11,222 nt of DNA, from positions 1-11,222 of the forward strand of contig CAMVDK010000088.1 in NCBI GenBank assembly GCA_947166165.1, read 5' to 3'. The translations under genes and the position numbers were made by a program. The DNA is from an uncultured Porphyromonadaceae bacterium. GTDB taxonomy: Bacteria; Bacteroidota; Bacteroidia; Bacteroidales; Muribaculaceae. The stretch's first letter is position 1. Each line of letters opens with the position of its first letter. The notes under the pieces were generated by a model. It searched no databases. It was not told the origin of the DNA and saw nothing but the letters and a program-made list of their open reading frames with translations. Positions 1 to 6,543 of this stretch are shown in pieces.

Positions 1-2
1 CC

Positions 3-815
3 AACCAGACGCTGCTGCGCTACATGGCGCAGGGTGCCGTGGAGTATGCCAAGGAACTCGGCTGGGAGCACCCGCAGATTGCCCTTCACCTTGACCACGG
101 CGACAGCTTCGAGCTCTGCAAGTCGTGTGTCGATTACGGCTTCTCGTCGGTCATGATCGACGGCTCTGCCCTGCCCTATGAGGAGAACATCGCCCTGACC
201 AAGCAGGTGGTGGAATACGCCCACCAGTACGACGTGACCGTCGAGGCCGAGCTGGGCGTGCTCGCCGGCGTGGAAGACGACGTGGTGGCCAAAGAGTCGC
301 ACTACACCAAGCCCGAGGAGGTGATCGACTTCTCTACCCGCACAGGTTGCGACTCGCTCGCCATCAGCATCGGCACCAGCCACGGCGCCTACAAGTTCAC
401 GCCCGAGCAGTGCACCGTCGACCCCGCCACCGGCCGCCTCGTGCCGCCGCCACTGGCCTTCGACGTGCTCGATGCCGTGATGGAAAAGTTGCCCGGATTC
501 CCCATCGTGCTCCATGGCTCGTCGAGTGTGCCGCAGGAGTATGTCGACATCATCAACAAGTACGGAGGCAAGATGCCCAACGCCGTTGGCATTCCCGAGG
601 AGCAGCTCCGCAAGGCCGCCAAGAGTGCCGTGTGCAAAATCAACATCGACAGCGACAGCCGTCTGGCCTTCACCGCCGCCGTGCGTCAGGTGCTCGCCGA
701 GAAGCCGGGCGAGTTTGACCCGCGCAAGTACTGCGGACCCGCCCGCGACGAGATGGAGAAGCTCTACATGCACAAAATCATCGAAGTGCTCGGCAGCAAC
801 GGCAAGGCCGAGTGA
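3..815 (+). CDS. fba: Class II fructose-bisphosphate aldolase, 5'-truncated by window edge
   Basis: The enzyme catalyses the reversible cleavage of fructose 1,6-bisphosphate to dihydroxyacetone phosphate and glyceraldehyde 3-phosphate, in cytoplasmic glycolysis and gluconeogenesis. The frame is already open at position 3 (NQTLLRYMAQG...), so the ATG at 24 is internal and the true start lies upstream. About 270 residues are present, against roughly 330 for the full family member. Family landmarks are visible: LHLDHGDS with the catalytic Asp and a zinc-binding His (His codon at 96-98), VEAELGVLAGVEDD, GTSHGAYKF with a second zinc His, and IVLHGSSSVP with the third zinc His and phosphate loop, then KINIDSDSRLAFT near the C-terminus. 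These make it a zinc-dependent class II enzyme rather than class I. A strong terminator follows 31 nt after the stop, so it ends its transcription unit. The upstream neighbour cannot be seen. Confidence 0.96.
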   Translation, partial: NQTLLRYMAQGAVEYAKELGWEHPQIALHLDHGDSFELCKSCVDYGFSSVMIDGSALPYEENIALTKQVVEYAHQYDVTVEAELGVLAGVEDDVVAKESHYTKPEEVIDFSTRTGCDSLAISIGTSHGAYKFTPEQCTVDPATGRLVPPPLAFDVLDAVMEKLPGFPIVLHGSSSVPQEYVDIINKYGGKMPNAVGIPEEQLRKAAKSAVCKINIDSDSRLAFTAAVRQVLAEKPGEFDPRKYCGPARDEMEKLYMHKIIEVLGSNGKAE

Positions 816-846
816 GCCCGACGTTTCGACATCACACCGCTTGACC

Positions 847-890
847 CCACGGGGCACTGCCAGCATCACGGCAGCGCCCCGTGGTTTTTG
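847..890 (+). terminator. Rho-independent terminator after aldolase
   Basis: A 15-bp stem has arms at 847-861 and 870-884 with one A-C mismatch and an 8-nt loop. The right arm ends GCCCCGTGG and runs straight into TTTTTG. It lies just after the aldolase stop and isolates that gene from the hydrolase downstream. Confidence 0.88.
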
Positions 891-1067
891 TGGCACCCAC
901 GCCGAAGGAGGGGCCGTTTGATGCGGAGTGAAATATTGTTTGCGATTTTGCAACCGCCGTTACAGTAACATCCGTTACAAAAAAGCAGGAGCGCCAGTTG
1001 ACCCTTGCAAAATGCCACAGCAAATTTGATTTCGCGGGAAACGGGGGAATTATTGGCGTTTTTTTTG

Positions 1068-1075
1068 TACCTTTG
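1068..1075 (+). promoter_or_regulatory. Bacteroidetes -7 promoter box for the hydrolase gene
   Basis: TACCTTTG matches the Bacteroidetes primary sigma factor -7 consensus TAnnTTTG and follows a run of T. No good -33 TTTG is seen about 20 nt upstream. The implied transcription start lies about 25 nt before the ATG at 1107, which supports that start over the in-frame ATG at 1005 upstream of the box. Confidence 0.65.
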
Positions 1076-1106
1076 CCGAGTTGATTCAACTAGCGAAAGA
1101 ACAAGC

Positions 1107-1946
1107 ATGATGAAGATACACGTTTTGCGCACGGGCGAGGTGCGCGTCTCGCCCTATCTGCCTTTCGGCGGCGACCATTGCAGCCTGCTGAAAGCCTCGG
1201 GCATGACCACGCCAAAGAAGGACTGGATTTGGCTGCCGGTGTGCTGCTACCTGATTGAGCATCCAGCAGGCCGGATACTGGTCGACACCGGTTGGCACCG
1301 CGACATGTCGCCCAACGGAGTGTACGACAAGAAGGCTCAAATCAAGAGCCTAGGCTCGTGGATTCTGTATCACGTCAATCAAGGGCGCATCGCCACGGGC
1401 GAAGCCATCGACGAGCAGCTTGCGGCGATGGGGCTGAAAGGTAGCGACCTCGACTATGTGCTGCTCACCCACCTCGACTGCGACCATGCCAACGGCTTGC
1501 GCGCCGTGGCCGACGCCAAGCACATCCTTTGCGCTCCCGAAGAGGTGGAGTGTGCGCGGAAGAACAGCTTCGTGCGCTATCAGAAAAAGTGGTGGCAAGA
1601 CGTCGACCTGCGCACCTTTGAATGGAATGGCAGCGAAGGGCCAGCCGGGAAGTCGTTCGACTTGCTGGGCGACGGCTCGGTGGTGATGGTGAACATTCCC
1701 GGCCATTGCGACGGCTTGTGCGCTGTGAGGCTCACCAACGCCGAGGGCAAGTTTGTCCTGCTTTTCGGCGACGGCGGCTATGCCACCAAATCATGGAAAG
1801 AGATGATCACCAGCGGCATCTCGCTCGACAAAAAGATGCAGCGGCGGTCGCTGGAATGGATTCGTGAGCAGTCGCTCGACCCCAATTGCGTGGAATCGCT
1901 GGCGACCCACGACACCGAAATTGTGCCGCACACCATCGACTTGTGA
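1107..1946 (+). CDS. Metallo-beta-lactamase-fold hydrolase, N-acyl homoserine lactonase-like family
   Basis: This 279-residue cytoplasmic protein has no signal peptide and has the layout of the lactonase-like branch of the metallo-beta-lactamase superfamily. LVDTGWH lies at about 58-64, the metal motif THLDCDH at 121-127, the third metal His in NIPGH (His200), a bridging Asp in FGDGGY (Asp222), and a late ATHDTEI (His268). The classical motif is HxHxDH. Here the second His is Asp (HLDCDH), a variant I recall in some relatives but one that could change metal affinity. The substrate is unknown. AHL lactonase is the family name only, and Bacteroidales are not known for AHL signalling, so another ester or lactone is as likely. 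The reading frame extends upstream to 1005, but the -7 box at 1068 favours ATG 1107 (or the adjacent ATG 1110). It is a single-gene unit, convergent with the regulator pair. Confidence 0.88.
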   Translation: MMKIHVLRTGEVRVSPYLPFGGDHCSLLKASGMTTPKKDWIWLPVCCYLIEHPAGRILVDTGWHRDMSPNGVYDKKAQIKSLGSWILYHVNQGRIATGEAIDEQLAAMGLKGSDLDYVLLTHLDCDHANGLRAVADAKHILCAPEEVECARKNSFVRYQKKWWQDVDLRTFEWNGSEGPAGKSFDLLGDGSVVMVNIPGHCDGLCAVRLTNAEGKFVLLFGDGGYATKSWKEMITSGISLDKKMQRRSLEWIREQSLDPNCVESLATHDTEIVPHTIDL

Positions 1947-1962
1947 CGCGAACAACTGCGCA

Positions 1963-1996
1963 CAAAAGCCCGCTGGCGATGACCAGCGGGCTTTTG
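1963..1996. terminator. Bidirectional terminator between convergent genes
   Basis: A perfect 14-bp stem has arms at 1963-1976 (CAAAAGCCCGCTGG) and 1983-1996 with the 6-nt loop CGATGA. It has an A run on one side and a T run on the other. It lies 16 nt after the hydrolase stop and 15 nt after the stop of the minus-strand regulator, so it can end transcription in both directions. Confidence 0.9.
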
Positions 1997-2011
1997 CTTG
2001 ATGCATGCTTG

Positions 2012-2296
2012 CTATTGCAGGTTGAGGTAGTCCTTCAGCACTTCGACGTATTGCTCGAATGCCGCCCTACCCTGCTCGGTAATCCGGCACACGGTGCGCG
2101 TCTTCTTGCCGACAAAACCTTTCTCGGCTGTGATGTAGCCGGCAGTGGTCAGTTTGTCAATCTGCACGCTCAGATTGCCTGCGGTGGACTCGGTTTTCTC
2201 TTTGAGATAAACGAAGTCGGCCTCCTCGACATTCATCAGAATCGACATCACCGCAAGTCGCAACTGAGAGTGCAGCAATGGATTCAATTCTTTCAT
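2012..2296 (-). CDS. Winged-helix DNA-binding transcriptional regulator (HTH_34 type)
   Basis: This 94-residue protein consists almost entirely of one winged helix-turn-helix domain. It has the signature of the HTH_34 winged-helix family: LNPLLHSQLRLAVMSIL (helix 1), ADFVYLKEKT (helix 2), TAGNLSVQIDKLTTAGYI (recognition helix), a wing around GKKTRTVCRIT, then EQGRAAFEQYVEVLKDYL, a closing helix that probably dimerises. No effector domain is present. Its ATG overlaps the stop of the upstream membrane-protein gene (ATGA), so the two are translationally coupled, with the regulator second. Two matching dyads upstream of the operon are its most likely binding sites, making autoregulation plausible (inference). 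The bidirectional terminator lies directly downstream. The start at 2296 gives the usual family length; a longer frame running upstream is only a shadow. Confidence 0.9.
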   Translation of the reverse strand: MKELNPLLHSQLRLAVMSILMNVEEADFVYLKEKTESTAGNLSVQIDKLTTAGYITAEKGFVGKKTRTVCRITEQGRAAFEQYVEVLKDYLNLQ

Positions 2297-2919
2297 TGCT
2301 GTGACTTGCTTTTGTGGTTGATGATGTGACCAGGGATGATCATCATACCGACGAAAGCCGCGATGAACATGGGCATGAACCAGTTGATGGCCAGCGGCAC
2401 CTCGCCGGCAATGCAGCAAACGGTGATGATGCCAGCACACAGGCCAATGGCCCCACCAGCGACAAGCGACGCCTCTTTCACCACGATGCCTTGCGCCAGC
2501 TCGGCGAAGGCGACGACGACAAGGGCAAACACGAGCATCGTGCGCCAGCAGCATGCGTGCAGCACAAACTGAAACGCCAGGCAGCACAGCGTGGCCACAA
2601 CGGCCGTGACTCCGACAGCCGACCAGATGTGCGATGTCACCTTGTCGGAATAGCTCTTGACGCCGAACCTGGCTTCTTGCCTTCGCGCCATGATGGGTGT
2701 GGCAATGCCTCCGATAATCCCGTTGAGGAACCAAAGCCAGTTCCATGCCGGGTTGCGGGTCGTGAACAGCATGACCCACACCAAGGCTGCCACAGCCACC
2801 GTGACATAGCCCCACATGAGCAGAATGTTGCCATCGCCCACGTAGCGCTCTTTGGTGCGGGCAATCATCGACGTGATGATTTCGAGGCTCTCGCGCTCGG
2901 TGATTCTTTTCTCTTCCAT
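2293..2919 (-). CDS. Six-helix integral membrane protein, partner of the HTH_34 regulator
   Basis: This 208-residue inner-membrane protein has no recognised enzymatic motif. It has a polar cytoplasmic N-terminus (MEEKRITERESLEIITSMI...) followed by about six hydrophobic segments near residues 31-52, 59-78, 97-118, 126-145, 149-172 and 177-198, and a short basic tail ending HKSKSQQ. An N-terminus of the form 'ESLxIITxMI...GN...LLMWGYV' is familiar from Bacteroidetes membrane proteins encoded beside small winged-helix regulators. That is the context here, with an ATGA overlap to the regulator gene. Its role is unknown; sensing or modulating the regulator at the membrane is possible but unproven. 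The start at 2919 gives the family-like N-terminus and sits about 80 nt behind a good promoter. No Shine-Dalgarno site is seen, as is usual in this phylum. Confidence 0.85.
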   Translation of the reverse strand: MEEKRITERESLEIITSMIARTKERYVGDGNILLMWGYVTVAVAALVWVMLFTTRNPAWNWLWFLNGIIGGIATPIMARRQEARFGVKSYSDKVTSHIWSAVGVTAVVATLCCLAFQFVLHACCWRTMLVFALVVVAFAELAQGIVVKEASLVAGGAIGLCAGIITVCCIAGEVPLAINWFMPMFIAAFVGMMIIPGHIINHKSKSQQ

Positions 2920-2935
2920 AATCGAATAAATAAAG

Positions 2936-2954
2936 TGGTTTATAATTTAAACTA
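2936..2954. promoter_or_regulatory. Putative operator dyad 2, in the operon leader
   Basis: TGGTTTA-TAATT-TAAACTA has the same arms and 5-nt gap as dyad 1, with one mismatch in the right arm. It lies 17 nt upstream of the membrane-protein ATG, 80 bp centre to centre from dyad 1. The repeated geometry suggests one protein binds both sites, most simply the operon's own winged-helix regulator. Confidence 0.55.
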
Positions 2955-3004
2955 ACTGTCTCCGAAAAAGAGCGGCACGCGCGTTCACCGCTCAATTTGC
3001 GGTG

Positions 3005-3036
3005 CAAAGATAGTATGGTTTACGTTATAAACCAAA
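3005..3036 (-). promoter_or_regulatory. Promoter of the membrane protein/regulator operon
   Basis: Read on the minus strand, TTTG (3036-3033), a 20-nt spacer and TATCTTTG (3012-3005) fit the Bacteroidetes consensus TTTG-N19-21-TAnnTTTG exactly. Transcription would start near 2998, leaving a leader of about 80 nt before the ATG at 2919. An inverted repeat occupies the spacer. Confidence 0.78.
3016..3034. promoter_or_regulatory. Putative operator dyad 1, inside the promoter spacer
   Basis: TGGTTTA-CGTTA-TAAACCA is a perfect dyad with 7-bp arms. It lies between and partly over the -33 and -7 boxes, where a bound dimer would block RNA polymerase. The same half-sites with the same 5-nt gap recur at 2936-2954. 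Confidence 0.6.
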
Positions 3037-3341
3037 TTATGGCGCAAACTTTAATATTCATTAACGGTTGAGTGTGTCCGCACGGCCACAGCGCCCATCA
3101 CCCCCGCCCCTATCCAACACAGTGATGCTGGGTCGAGAAGTTCGTTGACCGTCTGCTCGACCTAGGCTCCAAAGCCTCGAAGGGGCTGACGGGCCGAAGG
3201 TCCGACACCTCTTCGAGGTCATTTCCAGATGGTGTTGCAAAACCCATAAATCGGCGTAAAGGGCCGCCTAACGGCGGGAACCACGTCATGATTTTCCTGG
3301 CCACGCCATGGCGAGGTTCAACCGCAACGGATGCCGTCGTT

Positions 3342-3364
3342 GGTAGGGGCGTGACCTGTACGCC
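3342..3364 (+). repeat. GGTAGGG-type hairpin repeat, copy 1
   Basis: GGTAGGGGCGTGACCTGT (3342-3359) matches the copy on the opposite strand at 3480-3463 in 16 of 18 positions. GGGCGT (3347-3352) pairs with ACGCCC (3359-3364) to form a small hairpin. It resembles the short interspersed hairpin repeats found between genes in many bacteria. Confidence 0.55.
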
Positions 3365-3419
3365 CGGTTACCGAAGCATTGGCTCATAACTCCATGGCTT
3401 TTTGGTTGCCACCGCATCA

Positions 3420-3448
3420 GGCCCTACCGTGACGTGGGTTTTGATTCG
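3420..3448 (-). repeat. GGTAGGG-type repeat, copy 2 (degenerate)
   Basis: On the plus strand GGCCCTACC followed by TGAnGnGG and GTTTTGA recurs at 3472-3501 in the same order, so the two are direct repeats of about 29 nt. The minus strand reads GGTAGGGCC, the same core as copies 1 and 3, but the hairpin part differs. Confidence 0.45.
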
Positions 3449-3455
3449 GTCGTCC

Positions 3456-3501
3456 GGCCATGACAGGTCATGGCCCTACCTTGAGGCGGGGTTTTGACGC
3501 G
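3456..3501 (-). repeat. GGTAGGG-type hairpin repeat, copy 3
   Basis: It contains a perfect palindrome, GGCCATGAC-AG-GTCATGGCC (3456-3475), directly joined to the CCCTACC core. Read on the minus strand it begins GGTAGGGCCATGACCTGT, inverted relative to copy 1. The flank at 3472-3501 is a direct repeat of 3420-3448. Confidence 0.55.
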
Positions 3502-3656
3502 ATTATCTGGTCACGCCAAGTCGAGGGCCTACTGGATGCAACGCCCCCGGTCGTCGCCACACACCGGCTCTGCCTACAGCTCCCTTCGATCTGCACTCTC
3601 TCAAAAAAACATGGCGCACAGGGTCTTGGCCTGCACGCCATGGGGTTGACTCTTTT

Positions 3657-3717
3657 CAAGGCCGCTGGCCTTGTTCTGCTCTTTGAGCTGCTGGGGATAT
3701 CACATCCCAGAAAGCTC
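3657..3717 (-). terminator. Tandem hairpins after the 913-residue protein gene
   Basis: Directly after the stop codon, on the minus strand, a nested hairpin runs from 3717 to 3685: outer stem GAGCT/AGCTC, inner stem CTGGGAT/ATCCCCAG with a bulge. A second hairpin, CAAGGCC-AGC-GGCCTTG, spans 3673-3657. Neither is followed by a clear T run on the minus strand, so this is a probable 3' end or mRNA-stability structure rather than a textbook terminator. Confidence 0.45.
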
Positions 3718-6459
3718 TTACTTGATCACACGCTTTTTGCCGTTTTCGATGACGATGCCACGGTAGTCGCTGCCCACGGGCTGGCCCATCACGTTGTAGC
3801 GCTGGCCGCTGCGCTTGGCGGCGTTGAGGTCGTCGATGCCGGTGATGGTGACCTCCTTGAACGAAGCGTTCACGTTGACGGGGGCGGCAGGCATCTCGAA
3901 GGTATAGGTGCCGTTCACGCCCGGGATGAGGTCGACTTCGGTGCGTTTAGGAGCACGCTTCGGTGCGTCGATTGGCTCATCGAAATAGGCGACGGTAAGC
4001 GATTCGAGTTCGTAGCCCTCGTCGGGGGTGACGGTCAGCGTCACGGTCTCGCCGATGGAGGCGGCCTCCTTGTCGCTGGTCACGGTGCCGTGCTCAAACG
4101 ATGCGGGCAGATTGATGGCTAACAGCGGCGACACCACGGTCAGGTGAATGAGGGATGCATTATAACTACTAACAAAGGTAGCAACGCTGTAGGTGACTCC
4201 AGCCTCAAGCGTGGCTGTGAATTCCAAGTCTTCACCTTGCGATTCTTCATAACTAAGAATATCCTCTCCAAGCAACACCCCAACTGTAGGCAAGAGCGAA
4301 GCATCGCCAGTGGTGCGGAAGGTGTACTCACCGCTCACCGGAGGGGTGAAGGGATACTTAAAGTCTACGCCAAACGGAGCGTAAATCTCATTCTCGCCTA
4401 CCGTGATAGGAGCGATGTCGTACTTGGCCACGTTCAGGATGCCGCTGCTGTCGCCCTGTGGAAGCATAGTTACAACCGAATAGGTTACACCCGCCTCAAG
4501 CATGGCGGCCGCACAGGGTGTTTGCTCCGGTTCTTGGGGCATGCCCATCGATATCGTCTCTCCTTCTTCATCCAATGAAACAAGGAACATAGCCTCATCG
4601 TCACTATTCAACGTGAAGATGTAGGCACCGCTCTCGGTGGGCGTAAAGAAATAGACTGTGGGTTCGTTGACCAAAGCCACCTCGTTGTCGCCCAGTTGCA
4701 GGAGCGATGGCATATCGCATGACCCGCTGATAACCACATCGGCGGGGGGCATGGTGAATGTGTAAACCATCCCCGTTTCATCTCTGGTCACCTCAATAGG
4801 ATAACCATTGGCTGTAGCGGTTAAGTCGTTGATAACAACACCATCTCTTGTTATGAGCTTGACATCCTGACCCTCGTAGGCAGCCATTGGCAGGGGGAAT
4901 AACACACCGTCGAGGAGGTTGCTCTCGGCATCAATACTGACGAGATAGCCCTTACTTACCATAACATAAGTTTGTCCGGAGGTACTGCCATCAGATGTTT
5001 GCATTTTTAGAACGTAGGTCTGTCCGGCATTAAGTTTTTCTCCCAAACCTAAGTTGAGACCGTGCAGCCCGCCAAACGGGGCTGGCTCGGACTCCATTCT
5101 AAAGAGTTCATCTTTGAATCCAAGGGAATGAGGCACTGGTACGACCGTCGAGAACACATAGTAGTCGGTCTCCTGGGGAGTGAACGACAGATAGACGCCA
5201 TCGCTCGTGATGTTGAACGGGCCGTTTTCGCCCATCTGGAGCACGATGTTGTCGTCGCCACCCGACGACCCTCCATCCTTCGACACGTTCAGGTGGATGA
5301 AAGCGCCATGGTTGGCAGCAAGATACGCTCTAAAGGCGTAGACGACTCCTGCCTGAAGCGTGACGGTCATATTCACGTCTGTTTGAGTGGGATTACAGTA
5401 ACCTATCACGTCCTCTCCAAGCATCACCTCCGCTGCGGGATTCAATGGAGCAAAGCCAGAGGTGCTGAAGGTGTACTCACCGCTCTCTTCGGGAATAAAG
5501 GGATAGTAGAATCCTTCACCATTCGGAGCGTAAATCTCATTATCACCCACCATGATGGGAGCGAGTTCATACTTGGAGATGTTCAGGATGAGAGCATCGA
5601 TGTTGCTTCCATAGACATTAGCAGCAGCCATAACCCCATAGGTGACATTCGCGTCGAGCATAACGCCCGATGAGAGCGTTTCAAGCGGTGGTGCAAAGCC
5701 CACTTGAATCATCTCGTTTCCCGAAGATACCTGAACTACCGCATCCACGTCACAATCCATCGTGAAGATGTAGGCTCCGCTCTCGGTGGGCGTAAAGGCA
5801 TAACGAATCATGTCGAAAACATTCACCTCGTTGTCGCCCAGTTGCAGGGTTGGCATCTCGCCCGACCCGCTGATGGTGACATCGGCGGCCGGCATGGTGA
5901 AGGAGTAAACGCTGCCTGACACAGCGATTTCAACAGGCTCGCCATTGGCGGTCGCGGTGAGGCTGTTGATGGTCACGCCCGCGTTAGCCGTCAGTTTCAC
6001 ATTCTCCCCCTCGAAAGCCACGTATGGCAGTGGTCTCAACATATTCATGAGACCGGCGCTCTCGGCGTCGGTGCTGACGAGATAGCCCTTGCTCACGACG
6101 ACATTCGCTTCGCCGGATTCACCTTCACGATACGCACGTAAACGCAATTTGTACGTTAGCCCGGCCTCCAGCTTCTGTGTCCAAGCAAGGTGGCCGACAT
6201 AAGTGTTCGTCGCCTCGTCTAGTTCGGATAGGACATCAACATAGTCAGGGCTATCCATGTTGATTGCAAAATCTAGTTTCACCTCCGACGTACCGACGAA
6301 CACATAGTAGTCGGTCTCCTGGGGAGTGAACGACAGATAGACGCCATCGTTCGTGATGTTGAACGGGCCGTTGTCGCCCATCTGGAGCGGCGTGAACTCC
6401 TGTGCCCACACCGTGGCGGTGGTGAGCAGTGCGAAAAGAAATAGTAGCAACTTTTTCAT
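3718..6459 (-). CDS. Large secreted beta-rich protein with internal duplication, InlB-like repeats and T9SS-like C-terminal motif
   Basis: This 913-residue protein opens with a Sec signal peptide, MKKLLLFLFALLTTATVWAQ, cleaved about after Ala19. Two halves (about 23-393 and 405-776) repeat with an offset of about 382 residues, joined by a GGSSGGDD linker. Each half holds three beta-sandwich-like modules of the pattern 'LxxGDNE...YxFTPxESGxYxF...AGVTY', which resemble PPC-type modules (inference). One stretch per half, at about 125-203 and 504-583, resembles an InlB/Flg_new-type repeat (EGENVKL...YSFTMPAADVTISGS). A third such repeat lies at 780-870 (EHGTVTSDKEAASIGE...YTFEMPAAPVNVNASF). The end, GQRYNVMGQPV...GIVIENGKKRVIK, looks like the C-terminal sorting motif of Bacteroidales surface proteins. 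No catalytic motif is seen; adhesion or glycan/protein binding is possible. The ATG at 6459 gives the signal peptide, and a -7 box lies about 127 nt upstream. Confidence 0.9.
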   Translation of the reverse strand: MKKLLLFLFALLTTATVWAQEFTPLQMGDNGPFNITNDGVYLSFTPQETDYYVFVGTSEVKLDFAINMDSPDYVDVLSELDEATNTYVGHLAWTQKLEAGLTYKLRLRAYREGESGEANVVVSKGYLVSTDAESAGLMNMLRPLPYVAFEGENVKLTANAGVTINSLTATANGEPVEIAVSGSVYSFTMPAADVTISGSGEMPTLQLGDNEVNVFDMIRYAFTPTESGAYIFTMDCDVDAVVQVSSGNEMIQVGFAPPLETLSSGVMLDANVTYGVMAAANVYGSNIDALILNISKYELAPIMVGDNEIYAPNGEGFYYPFIPEESGEYTFSTSGFAPLNPAAEVMLGEDVIGYCNPTQTDVNMTVTLQAGVVYAFRAYLAANHGAFIHLNVSKDGGSSGGDDNIVLQMGENGPFNITSDGVYLSFTPQETDYYVFSTVVPVPHSLGFKDELFRMESEPAPFGGLHGLNLGLGEKLNAGQTYVLKMQTSDGSTSGQTYVMVSKGYLVSIDAESNLLDGVLFPLPMAAYEGQDVKLITRDGVVINDLTATANGYPIEVTRDETGMVYTFTMPPADVVISGSCDMPSLLQLGDNEVALVNEPTVYFFTPTESGAYIFTLNSDDEAMFLVSLDEEGETISMGMPQEPEQTPCAAAMLEAGVTYSVVTMLPQGDSSGILNVAKYDIAPITVGENEIYAPFGVDFKYPFTPPVSGEYTFRTTGDASLLPTVGVLLGEDILSYEESQGEDLEFTATLEAGVTYSVATFVSSYNASLIHLTVVSPLLAINLPASFEHGTVTSDKEAASIGETVTLTVTPDEGYELESLTVAYFDEPIDAPKRAPKRTEVDLIPGVNGTYTFEMPAAPVNVNASFKEVTITGIDDLNAAKRSGQRYNVMGQPVGSDYRGIVIENGKKRVIK
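5152..5242 (-). repeat. Near-identical internal DNA repeat, copy in second half of the large protein
   Basis: This 91-nt tract differs from 6298-6388 at only two positions. It encodes the opening of the second-half first module (LQMGENGPFNITSDGVYLSF...). The offset is 1146 nt, or 382 codons, so the reading frame is kept. The rest of the two halves is much more divergent. Confidence 0.85.
6298..6388 (-). repeat. Near-identical internal DNA repeat, copy in first half of the large protein
   Basis: Partner of 5152-5242, with 89 of 91 positions identical. It encodes LQMGDNGPFNITNDGVYLSF and neighbours, just after the signal peptide. Such a local island of identity inside an older duplication suggests recent gene conversion or strong selection. 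Confidence 0.85.
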
Positions 6460-6543
6460 ACGCTTGAAAATTATAGTTAATAATTCCGTTAATTACTCAA
6501 CAAGCGAGGCGCCATCGGCTGCCATACAGTGGGTTTGCCGGAG

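Larger units (their letters stand above)
3037..3684. other. Gene-free, hairpin- and repeat-rich intergenic region
   Basis: No reading frame here looks like a protein: frames are short, lack a recognisable start context and encode low-plausibility Arg/Pro-rich peptides. The stretch instead holds many inverted repeats: GGTCGAG (3131-3137) with CTCGACC (3156-3162), AGGCT/AGCCT (3164-3177), CCTCGAAG (3175-3182) with CTTCGAGG (3211-3218), CCGCC/GGCGG (3264-3277), GGGCGT/ACGCCC (3347-3364) and a 20-nt palindrome at 3456-3475. It also holds copies of a GGTAGGG-type repeat. It separates the operon promoter at 3036 from the 3' end of the large secreted-protein gene. It may be a landing zone for repeated elements or a decayed sequence. 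Confidence 0.6.

Noticed and set aside
1107..1946. Quorum-quenching function for the metallo-beta-lactamase-fold protein
   Set aside because: Rests only on a broad family resemblance; nothing in the neighbourhood points to AHL signals.
2314..2955. 213-residue plus-strand frame
   Set aside because: Antisense shadow of the six-helix membrane-protein gene; His/Asp/Arg-rich with no fold-like pattern.
3110..3304. 64-residue minus-strand frame in the intergenic region
   Set aside because: It falls over several hairpins, has no promoter or start context, and the peptide has no domain-like pattern.
3342..3501. Possible CRISPR array from the repeated GGTAGGG units
   Set aside because: Only three degenerate copies, in mixed orientation, with uneven spacing and no cas gene.
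3460..4122. 220-residue plus-strand frame
   Set aside because: Most of it is antisense to the 3' end of the 913-residue gene, and its start lies in the GGTAGGG repeat.
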